Positions 38,185 to 47,931 of a stretch of DNA of 64,000 nt are shown here, in pieces (the stretch's first letter is position 1; every line of letters begins with the position of its first letter). This stretch comes from Domibacillus enclensis. Lineage in GTDB: Bacteria; Bacillota; Bacilli; Bacillales; Domibacillaceae. Location of the stretch: assembly GCF_900156125.1 (NCBI RefSeq), contig NZ_FTLX01000003.1:310001-374000 (forward strand). The letters run 5' to 3'. The notes beneath the pieces were generated by a model that saw only the letters and a program-made list of their open reading frames with translations, had not been told where the DNA came from and searched no databases. Made by a program: the position numbers and the translations under genes.

Positions 38185-39234
38185 GTGAATGATCGTCAGG
38201 CTGCATTAGATATGGCCCTTAAACAAATTGAAAAACAGTTCGGTAAAGGCTCTGTTATGAAGCTGGGAGAACAAGCGGAACGTCGCGTTTCCACAACACC
38301 GAGCGGCTCGCTTGCACTTGATTCAGCTCTTGGAGTGGGCGGTTATCCGCGCGGACGGGTCGTTGAGATTTACGGTCCAGAAAGTTCGGGTAAAACGACA
38401 GTGGCCCTTCACGCGATTGCAGAAGTGCAGTCAAAAGGCGGACAGGCTGCCTTTATTGATGCCGAGCATGCCCTTGATCCCGTTTACGCGCAGAAGCTTG
38501 GCGTTAACATTGACGAGCTTCTTTTATCCCAGCCGGATACAGGCGAGCAGGCGCTTGAAATTGCGGAAGCCCTTGTACGAAGCGGTGCTGTTGATATTAT
38601 TGTCATTGACTCCGTTGCGGCTCTTGTGCCAAAGGCGGAAATTGAAGGTGAAATGGGTGCGTCACACGTCGGCTTGCAGGCCCGTTTAATGTCACAGGCA
38701 CTGCGGAAGCTTTCCGGTGCCATTAATAAATCCAATACCATTGCGATCTTTATTAACCAGATTCGTGAGAAGGTTGGAATTATGTTCGGAAATCCCGAGA
38801 CAACACCTGGGGGCCGGGCCCTTAAATTTTACAGCTCTGTCCGTTTGGAAGTTAGACGTGCAGAAGCATTAAAGCAAGGCAATGATATTGTCGGCAACAA
38901 AACGAAAATTAAAGTCGTGAAAAACAAGGTGGCACCACCATTTAAAGTGGCGGAAGTCGACATTATGTACGGAGAAGGCATTTCACGCGAAGGTGAGATT
39001 ATTGATCTTGGCTCCGATGAAGATATCGTCGAAAAAAGCGGCGCGTGGTATTCGTATAATGGAGAGCGTCTTGGACAGGGCCGCGAAAACGCAAAGCAAT
39101 TTTTAAAAGAGAACCCGGAGCTTCGTCATGAAATCATGATGAAAATCCGTGAGCGCTATGGTCTGGATAACATCCAGGAATTGCCTCCAGCAGAAAAAGA
39201 CAACGAAGCAGATACGCTTTTTAATGAAGAATAA
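38185..39234 (+). CDS. recA: Recombinase RecA
   Basis: DNA strand-exchange ATPase of homologous recombination and coprotease for LexA. Walker [10 protein letters not shown] is at 64-72; Walker B is in [22 protein letters not shown]; the L2 DNA-binding loop includes [24 protein letters not shown] (read in pieces), and the C-terminal domain ends in an acidic tail. The 349 residues are typical of Bacillus. The GTG at 38185 follows GGAGGA by 8 nt. The gene is preceded by a LexA box and closed by a terminator. pbpX, the next gene in B. subtilis, is absent. Confidence 0.99.
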   Translation: MNDRQAALDMALKQIEKQFGKGSVMKLGEQAERRVSTTPSGSLALDSALGVGGYPRGRVVEIYGPESSGKTTVALHAIAEVQSKGGQAAFIDAEHALDPVYAQKLGVNIDELLLSQPDTGEQALEIAEALVRSGAVDIIVIDSVAALVPKAEIEGEMGASHVGLQARLMSQALRKLSGAINKSNTIAIFINQIREKVGIMFGNPETTPGGRALKFYSSVRLEVRRAEALKQGNDIVGNKTKIKVVKNKVAPPFKVAEVDIMYGEGISREGEIIDLGSDEDIVEKSGAWYSYNGERLGQGRENAKQFLKENPELRHEIMMKIRERYGLDNIQELPPAEKDNEADTLFNEE

Positions 39235-39237
39235 GTG

Positions 39238-39278
39238 AAAAAGCAGGAGGCGGATAACCCGCTCTCCTGCTTTTTTTC
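39238..39278 (+). terminator. Intrinsic terminator of recA
   Basis: AAAAAGCAGGAG and CTCCTGCTTTTT form a 12-bp stem, extended by GCGG/CCGC, and run into seven T. Confidence 0.9.
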
Positions 39279-39318
39279 AGAGAACCCTTGAGAAATAAGG
39301 TGTTTCGGGGAGAAAGCC

Positions 39319-39347
39319 TTGACAATGAATTTTGACACCGATAAAAT
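39319..39347 (+). promoter_or_regulatory. Sigma-A promoter P1 of rny
   Basis: A consensus TTGACA (39319-39324) and TAAAAT (39342-39347) are 17 bp apart, about 125 bp before rny. Confidence 0.65.
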
Positions 39348-39361
39348 TAGATTTGTATATT
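39332..39361 (+). promoter_or_regulatory. Sigma-A promoter P2 of rny, overlapping P1
   Basis: A second consensus TTGACA (39332-39337) lies inside the P1 spacer, with TATATT (39356-39361) 18 bp downstream. A third TTGACA follows at 39361 but lacks a -10. The two promoters cannot be used by polymerase simultaneously. Confidence 0.5.
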
Positions 39362-39472
39362 TGACATTTTTTATCTTGAAAATGGGAATGTAGCGCTGCT
39401 TGTTCCATTCAACATGTGACAGCAGCCAACATGTGAAACACATGACAATTATTTATAGCAAGGGGAGGTGAA

Positions 39473-41035
39473 ATGATGGAACCCATTATGATCATCTCCA
39501 CTTTGCTTGGCCTTATCATTGGTGTCGTTGTTGGCTATTTTGTAAGAAAATCAATTGCCGAGTCAAAAATCGCCGGCGCTCGCAGTGCGGCGGATCAAAT
39601 TGTTGAAGATGCGAAGCGGGAAGCGGAAGCATCCAAGAAAGAAGCTCTTTTAGAGGCAAAAGATGAAATTCATAAACTGCGCACGGATACAGAGCATGAC
39701 CTCCGTGAAAGAAGAAATGAATTGCAAAAGCAGGAAAATCGCCTCCTTCAAAAAGAAGAAAACCTTGATCGAAAGGATGATTCCCTTAACAAACGGGAAG
39801 ATGCACTCGAACATAAAGAGGCAGGGTTAAACACAAGACAACAACATATTGAAGAGATGGACAGCAAAGTGGATGAGATGGTGAAAAAGCAGCAGTCCGA
39901 GCTTGAGCGAATTTCTGCTCTAACACGTGACGAAGCGCGCTCCATCATTTTAGAACGGACTGAACAGGAATTATCCCACGATATTGCCATCATGGTAAAA
40001 GAGAACGAGCATCGTGCGAAAGAAGAATCAGACAAAAAAGCACGGGAAGTGTTGTCTCTTGCGATTCAGCGCTGTGCAGCCGATCATGTAGCGGAAACGA
40101 CGGTATCGGTCGTAACCTTGCCGAATGATGAAATGAAAGGGCGCATTATCGGGCGTGAAGGGCGCAACATCCGTACACTTGAAACGCTGACAGGAATCGA
40201 CTTAATCATCGATGATACACCTGAAGCCGTCATATTGTCCGGCTTTGACCCAATCCGCCGCGAAACGGCCCGCATTGCACTGGAGAAATTAGTGCAGGAC
40301 GGCCGGATTCATCCGGCACGCATTGAGGAAATGGTCGACAAAGCGCGCCGCGAAGTGGATGAGCATATCCGCGAAATCGGTGAGCAGACAACGTTTGACG
40401 TAGGGGTTCACGGACTTCACCCGGATTTGATTAAAATTCTGGGCCGTCTGAAGTACCGGACAAGCTACGGCCAAAATGTACTCAAGCATTCTGTGGAAGT
40501 GGCGTACTTATCAGGGCTGCTTGCGGCAGAGCTTGGGGAAGACGAAACACTTGCGAGGCGTGCCGGCCTTCTTCATGACATCGGCAAAGCGGTCGATCAT
40601 GAAGTGGAAGGCAGCCACGTGGAAATCGGTGTTGAGCTTGGCCAGAAATACAAGGAGCATCCGGTTGTCATTAACAGCATTGCGTCCCATCATGGCGACA
40701 CAGAACCAACGTCTGTGATTGCGGTGCTTGTGGCAGCAGCCGATGCATTGTCAGCGGCGAGACCAGGTGCACGAAGTGAAACGCTTGAAAACTACATTCG
40801 CCGTCTTGAAAAGCTGGAAGAGATTTCAGAATCGTATGATGGTGTTGAAAAATCATTTGCCATTCAAGCGGGACGCGAAGTGCGGATTATGGTGAAGCCA
40901 GAACAAATTGATGATTTGCAGGCTCATCGTCTTGCGCGCGATATTCGCAAGCGCATTGAAGGAGAACTCGATTACCCGGGTCATATTAAAGTGACCGTTA
41001 TTCGTGAAACGAGAGCAGTTGAATACGCGAAATAA
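39473..41035 (+). CDS. rny: Ribonuclease Y
   Basis: Membrane-anchored endoribonuclease that starts bulk mRNA decay in Bacillus. The 520-residue protein has an N-terminal membrane helix (about 5-25, [18 protein letters not shown]), a long charged coiled coil (about 30-205), a KH domain ([20 protein letters not shown]) and an HD domain with the metal-binding H-D pair in [13 protein letters not shown] near 365, plus SHVEIG and ASHHGD. ATG 39473 (or 39476) follows GGGGAGGTG. It is followed by a terminator and then ymdB, as in B. subtilis. Confidence 0.98.
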   Translation: MMEPIMIISTLLGLIIGVVVGYFVRKSIAESKIAGARSAADQIVEDAKREAEASKKEALLEAKDEIHKLRTDTEHDLRERRNELQKQENRLLQKEENLDRKDDSLNKREDALEHKEAGLNTRQQHIEEMDSKVDEMVKKQQSELERISALTRDEARSIILERTEQELSHDIAIMVKENEHRAKEESDKKAREVLSLAIQRCAADHVAETTVSVVTLPNDEMKGRIIGREGRNIRTLETLTGIDLIIDDTPEAVILSGFDPIRRETARIALEKLVQDGRIHPARIEEMVDKARREVDEHIREIGEQTTFDVGVHGLHPDLIKILGRLKYRTSYGQNVLKHSVEVAYLSGLLAAELGEDETLARRAGLLHDIGKAVDHEVEGSHVEIGVELGQKYKEHPVVINSIASHHGDTEPTSVIAVLVAAADALSAARPGARSETLENYIRRLEKLEEISESYDGVEKSFAIQAGREVRIMVKPEQIDDLQAHRLARDIRKRIEGELDYPGHIKVTVIRETRAVEYAK

Positions 41036-41037
41036 GT

Positions 41038-41077
41038 GAAAGCGGTGTGTACTATTCACACCGCTTTTCTTTTTTTG
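41038..41077 (+). terminator. Intrinsic terminator between rny and ymdB
   Basis: GAAAGCGGTGTG and CACACCGCTTTTC flank a 7-nt loop, then TTTTTTT. ymdB begins 22 bp later, so ymdB may depend on read-through. Confidence 0.85.
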
Positions 41078-41098
41078 CCGAAAGAAAGAAGGAAAACG

Positions 41099-41899
41099 AT
41101 GGATTTATTATTTATTGGAGACGTGGTCGGATCGCCAGGACGTGACATGGTCAGTGAATATGTGCCGAAGCTGAAAAAGAAATACCGGCCGCATTTGACG
41201 ATTATTAACGGCGAAAACGCAGCAGGCGGCCGCGGCATTACGGAGAAGATTTACAAAAAATTCATGCAGGATGGAGCAAATGTTGTCACGCTTGGCAACC
41301 ACGCCTGGGACAATAAAGAGATTTTCGAGTTTATTGACCGGACAAAATGGCTCGTTCGCCCGGCAAACTTTCCTGCACAGGTGCCGGGACAGGGCATTGC
41401 TTATGTTCCATCGGGTGAATTTGAAATTGCAGTGATTAACCTGCAGGGCCGTGTGTTTATGAACGATTTAGACTGCCCTTTTCAAAAAGCGGAGCTGCTC
41501 GTCACAGAAGCCGCCCGCCGCACTCCTTTTATCTTTGTTGATTTTCATGCAGAAACAACGAGTGAAAAGCAGGCGATGGGCTGGTTTTTAGATGGCCGTG
41601 TGACAGCCGTCGTCGGCACGCACACACACGTTCAAACGGCAGATAACCGGGTATTGCCAGGCGGTACAGCTTATTTAACAGATGCGGGCATGACAGGGCC
41701 GTATGACGGGATTTTGGGCATGCAGAAAGAAGCGATTATTCAAAAGTTCCAAAACCAGCTGCCCGCACGGTTTGAAGTGCCGAAAGAAGGCCGGACGCAA
41801 TTATCCGGATGTCTCATCAAAACAGACCGTAAAACCGGGCATGCTAAATCCATTGAACGTATTTTGATTAACGAAGACCATCCTTTTCACGATTATTGA
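41099..41899 (+). CDS. ymdB: YmdB, 2',3'-cyclic nucleotide phosphodiesterase family metallophosphoesterase
   Basis: Dinuclear-metal phosphodiesterase of 266 residues. In B. subtilis YmdB hydrolyses 2',3'-cyclic AMP/GMP, binds nothing obvious on the membrane and affects biofilm and motility decisions. Metal-binding motifs are visible in order: GDVVGSPGRD at the N-terminus, NGENAAGGRG, LGNHAWDNKE, VDFHAETTSEK and GTHTHVQTAD. ATG 41099 follows GAAAGAAGGAAAA; a longer frame from 41036 would be translated through the terminator hairpin and is rejected. The downstream gene is spoVS, 67 bp away. Confidence 0.93.
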   Translation: MDLLFIGDVVGSPGRDMVSEYVPKLKKKYRPHLTIINGENAAGGRGITEKIYKKFMQDGANVVTLGNHAWDNKEIFEFIDRTKWLVRPANFPAQVPGQGIAYVPSGEFEIAVINLQGRVFMNDLDCPFQKAELLVTEAARRTPFIFVDFHAETTSEKQAMGWFLDGRVTAVVGTHTHVQTADNRVLPGGTAYLTDAGMTGPYDGILGMQKEAIIQKFQNQLPARFEVPKEGRTQLSGCLIKTDRKTGHAKSIERILINEDHPFHDY

Positions 41900-41966
41900 T
41901 TCATAGCCCCCGTCCATTTGAATATATATGAAAGACGAATGGAGGCTTCAAAAGGGGGATTAGGGA

Positions 41967-42227
41967 ATGGATGTATTAAAAGTATCATCAAAATCGAACC
42001 CGAATTCGGTCGCCGGTGCACTTGCCGGAACGATGAGGGAAAAAGGCAGTGCCGAAATACAAGCCGTTGGGGCAGGGGCGCTGAATCAGGCGGTGAAGGC
42101 TGTCGCGATCGCCAGAGGGTTTGTGGCGCCCGGCGGCATTGATTTAATTTGTATTCCGGCATTTACAAGCATTATCATCGCAGGAGAAACACGCACAGCG
42201 ATGAAATTAATTATCCAGTCCCGCTAA
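41967..42227 (+). CDS. spoVS: Stage V sporulation protein S
   Basis: Small Alba-fold protein of 86 residues, almost identical across spore formers; mutants are blocked at stage V in B. subtilis. The sequence begins MDVLKVSSKSNPNSVAGALAGT and ends AGETRTAMKLIIQSR, with a glycine/alanine-rich middle that forms the Alba-like core. ATG 41967 follows AAAAGGGGGA. The gene is controlled by sigma-H in B. subtilis; I could not pick out a convincing sigma-H promoter in the 67 bp upstream. A terminator closes the gene. Confidence 0.97.
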   Translation: MDVLKVSSKSNPNSVAGALAGTMREKGSAEIQAVGAGALNQAVKAVAIARGFVAPGGIDLICIPAFTSIIIAGETRTAMKLIIQSR

Positions 42228-42260
42228 GCATTTCAGCCAATTGGCTGGAGTGCTTTTTTT
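42228..42260 (+). terminator. Intrinsic terminator of spoVS
   Basis: GCATTTCAGCC and GGCTGGAGTGC pair with two G-T pairs across AATT, followed by seven T. Confidence 0.8.
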
Positions 42261-42271
42261 CGAAAATGTTT

Positions 42272-42300
42272 TTGCCTTTTTCCGATAAAAGAAGTACACT
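42272..42300 (+). promoter_or_regulatory. Candidate sigma-A promoter of korAB
   Basis: TTGCCT (42272-42277) and TACACT (42295-42300) are 17 bp apart. The TACACTAGGA at this -10 is repeated about 105 bp downstream (near 42400), without a matching -35. The leader of about 150 nt before korA holds no other signal I recognise. Confidence 0.4.
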
Positions 42301-42455
42301 AGGAGCATTGTTTTAATCCGATCAATTTGTTCGGTTTTATCATACATAAACTTTTGTTTGCTAAAAAGCATGGATATAGTGATTTGTCAGTAAAAATGAT
42401 ACACTAGGAAAAGCAGAATAATGATGCGGTCATATTTAAAGGAGTGTTTTGAACA

Positions 42456-44198
42456 ATGGCAGAGCAGCTTTCTTGGAAAGTGGGCGGACAGCAAGGAGAA
42501 GGAATTGAGAGCACCGGCGAAATCTTCTCAATGGCCTTGAACCGTCTCGGGTACTATTTATATGGTTATCGCCACTTTTCATCCCGGATTAAAGGCGGTC
42601 ATACGAACAACAAAATTCGCGTCAGCACGAAAAAAGTCAGTGCTGTTGCGGACGATCTTGATATATTGGTGGCGTTTGACCAGGAAACGATTGACGTCAA
42701 CTACCAGGAGCTTCACGCGAACGGCATTATCATTGCGGATACGAAGTTCAAGCCGGTCAAGCCGGAAGACACGGATGCCGCTTTTTATGCAGTTCCCTTC
42801 ACGGAAATGGCGACAGAACTGGGCACATCCTTGATGAAAAACATGGTAGCGGTCGGAGCCTCATGTGCGATCATTAATTTGGATGTATCGGTTTTCCTTG
42901 GTGTGGTGGAAGAAATTTTCGGACGCAAAGGCGAAACAGTCGTTCAAAAGAATATGGAAGCCATTCAACACGGCTATGACTACATGAAAGAGCAGCTTGA
43001 TACTGATACGAGTGCGCTTCAGCTTCCGCCAGCGGATGGCCAAAAGCGGATGTTCATGATTGGCAACGACGCCATCGCACTCGGCGCACTGACAGCAGGT
43101 GTCCGCTTAATGGCGGCTTATCCGATTACACCCGCTTCTGAAATTATGGAATACTTGATTAAAAAACTGCCGAAAGTCGACGGGACCGTTATTCAAACAG
43201 AGGACGAAATCGCAGCGGCAACGATGGCGATTGGGGCGAATTATGCCGGCATCCGCTCGTTTACTGCTTCGGCAGGACCCGGTCTTTCCTTGATGATGGA
43301 GGCAATTGGCTTGTCCGGAATGACGGAAACACCGCTTGTTGTCATTGACACACAGCGCGGCGGTCCTTCTACAGGCCTTCCGACAAAGCAGGAGCAGTCG
43401 GATTTAATGGCAATGATTTACGGAACGCATGGCGAAATTCCGAAGGTGGTCATTGCACCGGGAACAGCAGAGGAAGGCTTTTACGATACCATTGAAGCCT
43501 TTAACATTGCAGAAGAATACCAGCTTCCGGTTATTTTATTGTCCGATTTGCAGCTGTCGCTCGGCAAGCATACGGTCGAGCCGCTTGACTACAGCAAAGT
43601 AAACATCCGCCGTGGCAAGCTCGTCACAGAAGGCATCGAGCCGCGTGAAGATAAATCGTACTTTAAGCGTTATGAAGTGACAGAGGACGGTGTATCTCCT
43701 CGTTCCATCCCGGGTGTGAGCGGCGGAATTCACCACGTAACAGGCGTCGAGCACGATGAAACAGGAAAGCCGTCTGAATCACCAGCAAACCGGAAAGCGC
43801 AAATGGACAAGCGCATGCGCAAGCTGGACGAGCTGACAAAGGTGTTTCCAAACCCTATTTATACAAACGCCCAGCATGACGAAGCCGATCTTCTTTTAAT
43901 TGGCTTTAATTCCACAGGCGGTGCGATTGAAGAAGCGATGGTCCGGCTGGAAGCAGACGGCATGAAGGTGAACCATGCGCGTGTCCGTCTCGTGCATCCG
44001 TTCCCGACCGAGGAAATTCTTCCGCTTATTGAATCGGCGAAACAAGTTGCCGTAGTGGAAAACAATGCAACCGGCCAGCTGGCAAGCATTATTAAAATGA
44101 ACGCAGGCTATCCGCAAAAAATTAAAAGCATCTTAAAATATGACGGCAATCCGTTTTTGCCGCACCATATTGTTGAGAGCAGCAAGGAGCTGATGTAA
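42456..44198 (+). CDS. korA: 2-oxoacid:ferredoxin oxidoreductase, fused gamma/alpha subunit
   Basis: Subunit of a 2-oxoacid (probably 2-oxoglutarate) oxidoreductase that makes acyl-CoA and reduced ferredoxin. The first 180 residues are the gamma domain (WKVGGQQGEGIESTG, SSRIKGGHTNNKIRVS); the rest is the alpha chain with AYPITPASEIMEYL, the conserved threonine-containing TEDEIAAATMAIGANYAG and a C-terminal half like pyruvate:ferredoxin oxidoreductase domain II. The 580-residue length is normal for this fused form. korB starts two bases after the stop. The pair lies between spoVS and miaB, where B. subtilis has tdh/kbl. Confidence 0.93.
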   Translation: MAEQLSWKVGGQQGEGIESTGEIFSMALNRLGYYLYGYRHFSSRIKGGHTNNKIRVSTKKVSAVADDLDILVAFDQETIDVNYQELHANGIIIADTKFKPVKPEDTDAAFYAVPFTEMATELGTSLMKNMVAVGASCAIINLDVSVFLGVVEEIFGRKGETVVQKNMEAIQHGYDYMKEQLDTDTSALQLPPADGQKRMFMIGNDAIALGALTAGVRLMAAYPITPASEIMEYLIKKLPKVDGTVIQTEDEIAAATMAIGANYAGIRSFTASAGPGLSLMMEAIGLSGMTETPLVVIDTQRGGPSTGLPTKQEQSDLMAMIYGTHGEIPKVVIAPGTAEEGFYDTIEAFNIAEEYQLPVILLSDLQLSLGKHTVEPLDYSKVNIRRGKLVTEGIEPREDKSYFKRYEVTEDGVSPRSIPGVSGGIHHVTGVEHDETGKPSESPANRKAQMDKRMRKLDELTKVFPNPIYTNAQHDEADLLLIGFNSTGGAIEEAMVRLEADGMKVNHARVRLVHPFPTEEILPLIESAKQVAVVENNATGQLASIIKMNAGYPQKIKSILKYDGNPFLPHHIVESSKELM

Positions 44199-44200
44199 CG

Positions 44201-45076
44201 ATGGCAACCGCCACAACGTTTAAAGATTTCCGAAATAACGTCAAGCCTAACTGGTGCCCTGGCTGTGGAGATTTCTCCGTACAGGCGGCCATTCAGCGTG
44301 CCGCGGCAAACGTCGGCCTTTCTCCTGAAAAGCTGGCGGTTATTTCCGGCATCGGCTGTTCCGGACGGATTTCCGGCTATATTAATTCATATGGTCTTCA
44401 TGGCATTCATGGCCGCGCACTGCCGATAGCGCAAGGTGTCAAAATGGCGAATAAAGATTTAACGGTTATCGCCTCGGGCGGTGACGGCGATGGGTTCGCG
44501 ATCGGCATGGGCCACACGATTCATGCGATGCGCCGTAACATTGACGTGACATACATCGTCATGGACAATCAGATTTACGGCTTAACGAAAGGGCAAACGT
44601 CACCGCGCTCAGCAGCCGGATTCAAAACGAAATCAACCCCGCTCGGCTCGATTGAACAAACTCTTTCACCGATGCAGCTTGCGGTGACAACAGGTGCCAC
44701 GTTTGTCGCGCAAAGCTTTTCAACGGATTTAAAAGATTTAACAGCGATCATCGAAGCGGGCATTCAGCACAAAGGCTTTTCACTCATCAATGTGTTCAGC
44801 CCATGTGTGACCTATAATAAAGTGAACACGTATGACTGGTTTAAAGAAAACTTGACGAAGCTTGCGACGATTGAAGGCTATGATTCAAGCGACCGCCAGG
44901 CAGCGATGAACACACTCATGCAGCACGATGATCTTGTGACAGGCATCATCTATCAGGATACAGAACGTCCATCCTACCAGCAGCTTGTGGAAGGCTATTC
45001 TGAAACGCCGCTTTCAGAAGCGGATCTGGATCTTGGAGCGGAAGCATTCGATCAGCTGGTGAAGGAATTTATGTAA
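44201..45076 (+). CDS. korB: 2-oxoacid:ferredoxin oxidoreductase beta subunit
   Basis: Beta chain, 291 residues, carrying thiamine diphosphate and an iron-sulfur cluster. The cluster cysteines are visible in NWCPGCGDF, GIGCSGR and SPCVTYN. The TPP motif is SGGDGDGFAIGMGHTIH, then MDNQIYGLTKGQTSPRS. It partners KorA, directly upstream, and needs a ferredoxin from elsewhere. The operon ends with a perfect hairpin terminator. Confidence 0.94.
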   Translation: MATATTFKDFRNNVKPNWCPGCGDFSVQAAIQRAAANVGLSPEKLAVISGIGCSGRISGYINSYGLHGIHGRALPIAQGVKMANKDLTVIASGGDGDGFAIGMGHTIHAMRRNIDVTYIVMDNQIYGLTKGQTSPRSAAGFKTKSTPLGSIEQTLSPMQLAVTTGATFVAQSFSTDLKDLTAIIEAGIQHKGFSLINVFSPCVTYNKVNTYDWFKENLTKLATIEGYDSSDRQAAMNTLMQHDDLVTGIIYQDTERPSYQQLVEGYSETPLSEADLDLGAEAFDQLVKEFM

Positions 45077-45083
45077 TCTTTAT

Positions 45084-45115
45084 GACGCAGAGAAGCGGCT
45101 TCTCTGCGTCTTTTT
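45084..45115 (+). terminator. Intrinsic terminator of korAB
   Basis: GACGCAGAGAAG and CTTCTCTGCGTC form a perfect 12-bp stem with a 3-nt loop, followed by TTTTT. Confidence 0.92.
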
Positions 45116-45126
45116 AGGTCATGCGC

Positions 45127-45155
45127 TTGAGTCGAATCACGCGTCAGTATATACT
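45127..45155 (+). promoter_or_regulatory. Sigma-A promoter of miaB-ricA
   Basis: TTGAGT (45127-45132) and TATACT (45150-45155) are exactly 17 bp apart, just after the korB terminator and about 45 bp before miaB. Confidence 0.65.
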
Positions 45156-45201
45156 TAAGAAATGTGCACGATAGTTTGAAAGATCGGAAAGGGGATTCAT
45201 C

Positions 45202-46737
45202 ATGAACGAAGAACAGCGGAAAGACAGTGAACAGGCTCATCCATCGGACAAAAAATCCGCCAAGGACTACAGCCAGTACTTTGAATCGGTGTATACGCCT
45301 CCTTCTTTAAAAGACGCCAAAAAGCGCGGGAAAGAAGAAGTCGCCTATCATCATGATTTTAAAATTGACGACCGTTTTCAAGGAATGGGCAATGGCAAAA
45401 ACTTTTACATTCGCACGTACGGCTGTCAGATGAACGCGCATGACACCGAAGTCATGGCCGGTATTTTTATGGCGCTCGGCTACAATGCCGTGGAAACACC
45501 AGAAGAAGCCGACGTCATTTTGTTAAACACGTGTGCGATCCGTGAAAACGCGGAAAACAAAGTATTTGGTGAAATCGGCTTTTTAAAACATTTAAAGCGT
45601 GAAAACCCGAATTTGCTGCTGGGTGTTTGCGGCTGCATGTCTCAAGAAGAGTCTGTCGTGAATAAAATTTTGAAATCGTATCAGAATGTGGACATGATTT
45701 TCGGCACGCATAATATTCACCGCCTGCCGGAAATTTTAAATGAAGCGTATTTGTCCAAGGAAATGGTCATTGAAGTATGGTCAAAAGAAGGCGATGTCAT
45801 TGAGAACCTTCCGAAAAAGCGCCTGGGCAACGTAAAAGCATGGGTGAACATTATGTATGGCTGCGACAAATTCTGTACATATTGCATCGTCCCGTATACA
45901 CGCGGAAAAGAGCGGAGCCGCCGACCGGAAGAAATCATTCAGGAAGTGCGGCAGCTTGCGGCACAGGGCTACCAGGAAGTCATGCTTCTCGGTCAAAACG
46001 TCAATGCATACGGCAAGGATTTTGATGATATCAGCTACCGCCTAGGTGATTTAATGGAAGAAATCCGCCAGATCGGCATGCCGCGTGTCCGCTTTACAAC
46101 AAGCCATCCACGCGACTTTGACGATCATTTAATCGAGGTGCTTTCTAAAGGCGGCAACTTGATGGATCACATTCATTTGCCTGTACAAAGCGGCTCGACC
46201 GATATTTTAAAAATCATGGCCCGCAAATATACGCGTGAGCAATTTTTAGAGCTTGTCCGCAAAATTAAAACGGCAATGCCGGATGTTGCTCTGACAACGG
46301 ATATTATCGTCGGCTATCCGAATGAAACGGAAGAGCAGTTTGAAGAAACGATGTCCTTGTACCGTGAAGTCGGCTTTGAAATGGCCTACACATACGTGTA
46401 TTCACCGCGTGAAGGCACTCCGGCTGCGAAAATGCAGGACAACGTGCCAATGCGGGTGAAAAAAGAGCGTCTCCAGCGCTTAAACGCACTCGTCAACGAA
46501 CTGTCCGGCGAATCAATGAAGCGATATAAAGGTCAAATTGTCGACGTTTTAATTGAAGGAGAAAGCAAGAAAAATCCGGACATTCTCGCCGGATACACGT
46601 CAAAAAGCAAGCTTGTCAATGTGAAGGCGCCAAAATCCGCGATCGGAAAAATCATTCCGGTGAAAATTACCGAAACGAAATCATGGTCGATGGATGGAGA
46701 AGCAGTCGAAATCGAAAATATGGCCGGGGTGAACTAA
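45202..46737 (+). CDS. miaB: tRNA-2-methylthio-N6-dimethylallyladenosine synthase
   Basis: Radical-SAM methylthiotransferase that converts i6A37 of tRNAs to ms2i6A37. The 511-residue protein has the N-terminal UPF0004 domain with three cluster cysteines ([28 protein letters not shown]), the radical SAM motif C-x3-C-x2-C in [17 protein letters not shown], and the C-terminal TRAM domain. It acts after MiaA, whose gene lies 12 kb downstream in this window. ATG 45202 follows GGAAAGGGG. It is two bases from ricA. Confidence 0.96.
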   Translation: MNEEQRKDSEQAHPSDKKSAKDYSQYFESVYTPPSLKDAKKRGKEEVAYHHDFKIDDRFQGMGNGKNFYIRTYGCQMNAHDTEVMAGIFMALGYNAVETPEEADVILLNTCAIRENAENKVFGEIGFLKHLKRENPNLLLGVCGCMSQEESVVNKILKSYQNVDMIFGTHNIHRLPEILNEAYLSKEMVIEVWSKEGDVIENLPKKRLGNVKAWVNIMYGCDKFCTYCIVPYTRGKERSRRPEEIIQEVRQLAAQGYQEVMLLGQNVNAYGKDFDDISYRLGDLMEEIRQIGMPRVRFTTSHPRDFDDHLIEVLSKGGNLMDHIHLPVQSGSTDILKIMARKYTREQFLELVRKIKTAMPDVALTTDIIVGYPNETEEQFEETMSLYREVGFEMAYTYVYSPREGTPAAKMQDNVPMRVKKERLQRLNALVNELSGESMKRYKGQIVDVLIEGESKKNPDILAGYTSKSKLVNVKAPKSAIGKIIPVKITETKSWSMDGEAVEIENMAGVN

Positions 46738-46739
46738 TA

Positions 46740-47177
46740 ATGGAAAAAACAGTGTACACAAAAGAAGAAATTATTGCGAAAGCAACTGAAATTGCCAACA
46801 TGATTTCGGCAACCGAAGAAGTGGAATTTTTCAAGCAGGCAGAAGCAAAAATTCACGAAAATCAAAAGCTGCGCGAAAAAATGGCCGGCCTGAAAAGCCT
46901 GCAAAAGCAAGCGGTGAATTTTCAGCATTATAAAAAAGTAGAAGCGTTAAAGATGACCGAAGAAAAAATTGCGAAAATTGAGCAGGAGCTCGATGAAATG
47001 CCAATCGTGCAGCAATTTAAACAGTCGCAGACCGATGTGAATGAAATTCTGCAAATGGTCGCAACGGCGATCTCGAACAAAGTAACCGATAATATTATTA
47101 ACGAAACCGGCGGCGACCTGCTTCGCGGCGAAACCGGCGCCCAGGTGCAAAACAGCACACCGGGAAGCTGCTCTTAA
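46740..47177 (+). CDS. ricA: RicA (YmcA), RNase Y-associated regulator
   Basis: A 145-residue helical protein of the YlbF/YmcA (DUF964) family. In B. subtilis RicA (YmcA) forms the Y-complex with RicF (YlbF) and RicT (YaaT), binds iron-sulfur clusters and steers RNase Y specificity and cell-fate decisions. The family helix EEVEFFKQAEAKIHENQKLREK is visible here in parts, as is the C-terminal GGDLLRGETG segment with a final Gly-Ser-Cys-Ser. ATG 46740 lies 2 nt after the miaB stop, with GGGGTG upstream; an in-frame start in miaB at 46683 is rejected. RNase Y is encoded in this window too (39.5 kb). Confidence 0.9.
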   Translation: MEKTVYTKEEIIAKATEIANMISATEEVEFFKQAEAKIHENQKLREKMAGLKSLQKQAVNFQHYKKVEALKMTEEKIAKIEQELDEMPIVQQFKQSQTDVNEILQMVATAISNKVTDNIINETGGDLLRGETGAQVQNSTPGSCS

Positions 47178-47185
47178 TCCGCTTT

Positions 47186-47217
47186 GATCCTCCCTTTTAA
47201 CGGGGAGGATTTTTTTA
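47186..47217 (+). terminator. Intrinsic terminator of miaB-ricA
   Basis: GATCCTCCC pairs with GGGGAGGAT (G-rich arm) across a short T-rich loop, followed by seven T. The 168-bp gap to cotE has no promoter I could assign with confidence. Confidence 0.85.
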
Positions 47218-47345
47218 TGCGCTGCAGCGGAAGTGCTGAAAAACGTTGTACGGAAAGGATAATGGGCTCATGCATAAATAAATGGGCACCCGGCTCAGCT
47301 TCTCTGCATAGAATACAAAGACCACATCAGAGGAGGGACAACAGA

Positions 47346-47846
47346 GTGAGCCAATTTCGCGAGATCATCACCAAGTCTGTCGTTGCCAAGGGCCGGAAGT
47401 ACACACAGACCCACCATACGGTAGTGCCGCCAAACAAGCCATCGGGCATTTTAGGCTGCTGGATTATCAACCATGAATACAAAGCCAAAAAAGCCGGTAA
47501 AAAGGTCGAGGTGTACGGCACATATGAAATTAACGTCTGGTATTCGTATCAGAATCATACGAAAACAGCTGTTGTCACGGAAAAAGTAGACTATAAGGAC
47601 GAAATTAAGCTGACGTACCGGGATGACAACTGTGAAGGCGATGATGACGTCTGGGTGAAGGTGCTGCAGCAGCCAAATTGCCAGGAAGCGGTCATTTCGG
47701 ATTGCGGAACAAAAATAAACGTTCAAGCCGAGCGTGAATTAACCGTAGAAGTAACGGGCGAAACGAAAATTTGCGTTTCCTTTCATGATTATGAAGATGA
47801 GTGGGATTGCGAGCGGGAAACAGCTGAAGAGCATCACCGCCATTAA
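47346..47846 (+). CDS. cotE: Spore coat morphogenetic protein CotE
   Basis: Coat protein that builds the outer coat scaffold during sporulation. The 166-residue protein matches CotE through the first 140 residues: [47 protein letters not shown] and [10 protein letters not shown]. The C-terminal acidic tail is shorter than in B. subtilis (181 residues) and contains Glu/Asp clusters and a His-rich end. GTG 47346 lies 8 nt after GAGGAGGG; the upstream frame from 47184 would read through the ricA terminator. It is transcribed by sigma-E and sigma-K in B. subtilis, but I did not find convincing matches here. Confidence 0.93.
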   Translation: MSQFREIITKSVVAKGRKYTQTHHTVVPPNKPSGILGCWIINHEYKAKKAGKKVEVYGTYEINVWYSYQNHTKTAVVTEKVDYKDEIKLTYRDDNCEGDDDVWVKVLQQPNCQEAVISDCGTKINVQAERELTVEVTGETKICVSFHDYEDEWDCERETAEEHHRH

Positions 47847-47854
47847 ATCAGGCG

Positions 47855-47885
47855 GCGGGAAACGAACTGTTTTCCCGCTTTTTTT
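47855..47885 (+). terminator. Intrinsic terminator of cotE
   Basis: GCGGGAAA and TTTCCCGC form an 8-bp stem with an 8-nt loop, then a T-run of seven. Confidence 0.85.
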
Positions 47886-47931
47886 CTGTGTGCTATACTA
47901 ACAAAAGAAGAAACACAGAGAGGAATGCGAC

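Noticed and set aside
39361-39390. Third rny promoter from TTGACA at 39361
   Set aside because: No -10 like hexamer occurs 16-18 bp downstream.
47260-47345. Sigma-E promoter of cotE
   Set aside because: CATA-containing -10 candidates are present but no -35 element lies at a proper distance.
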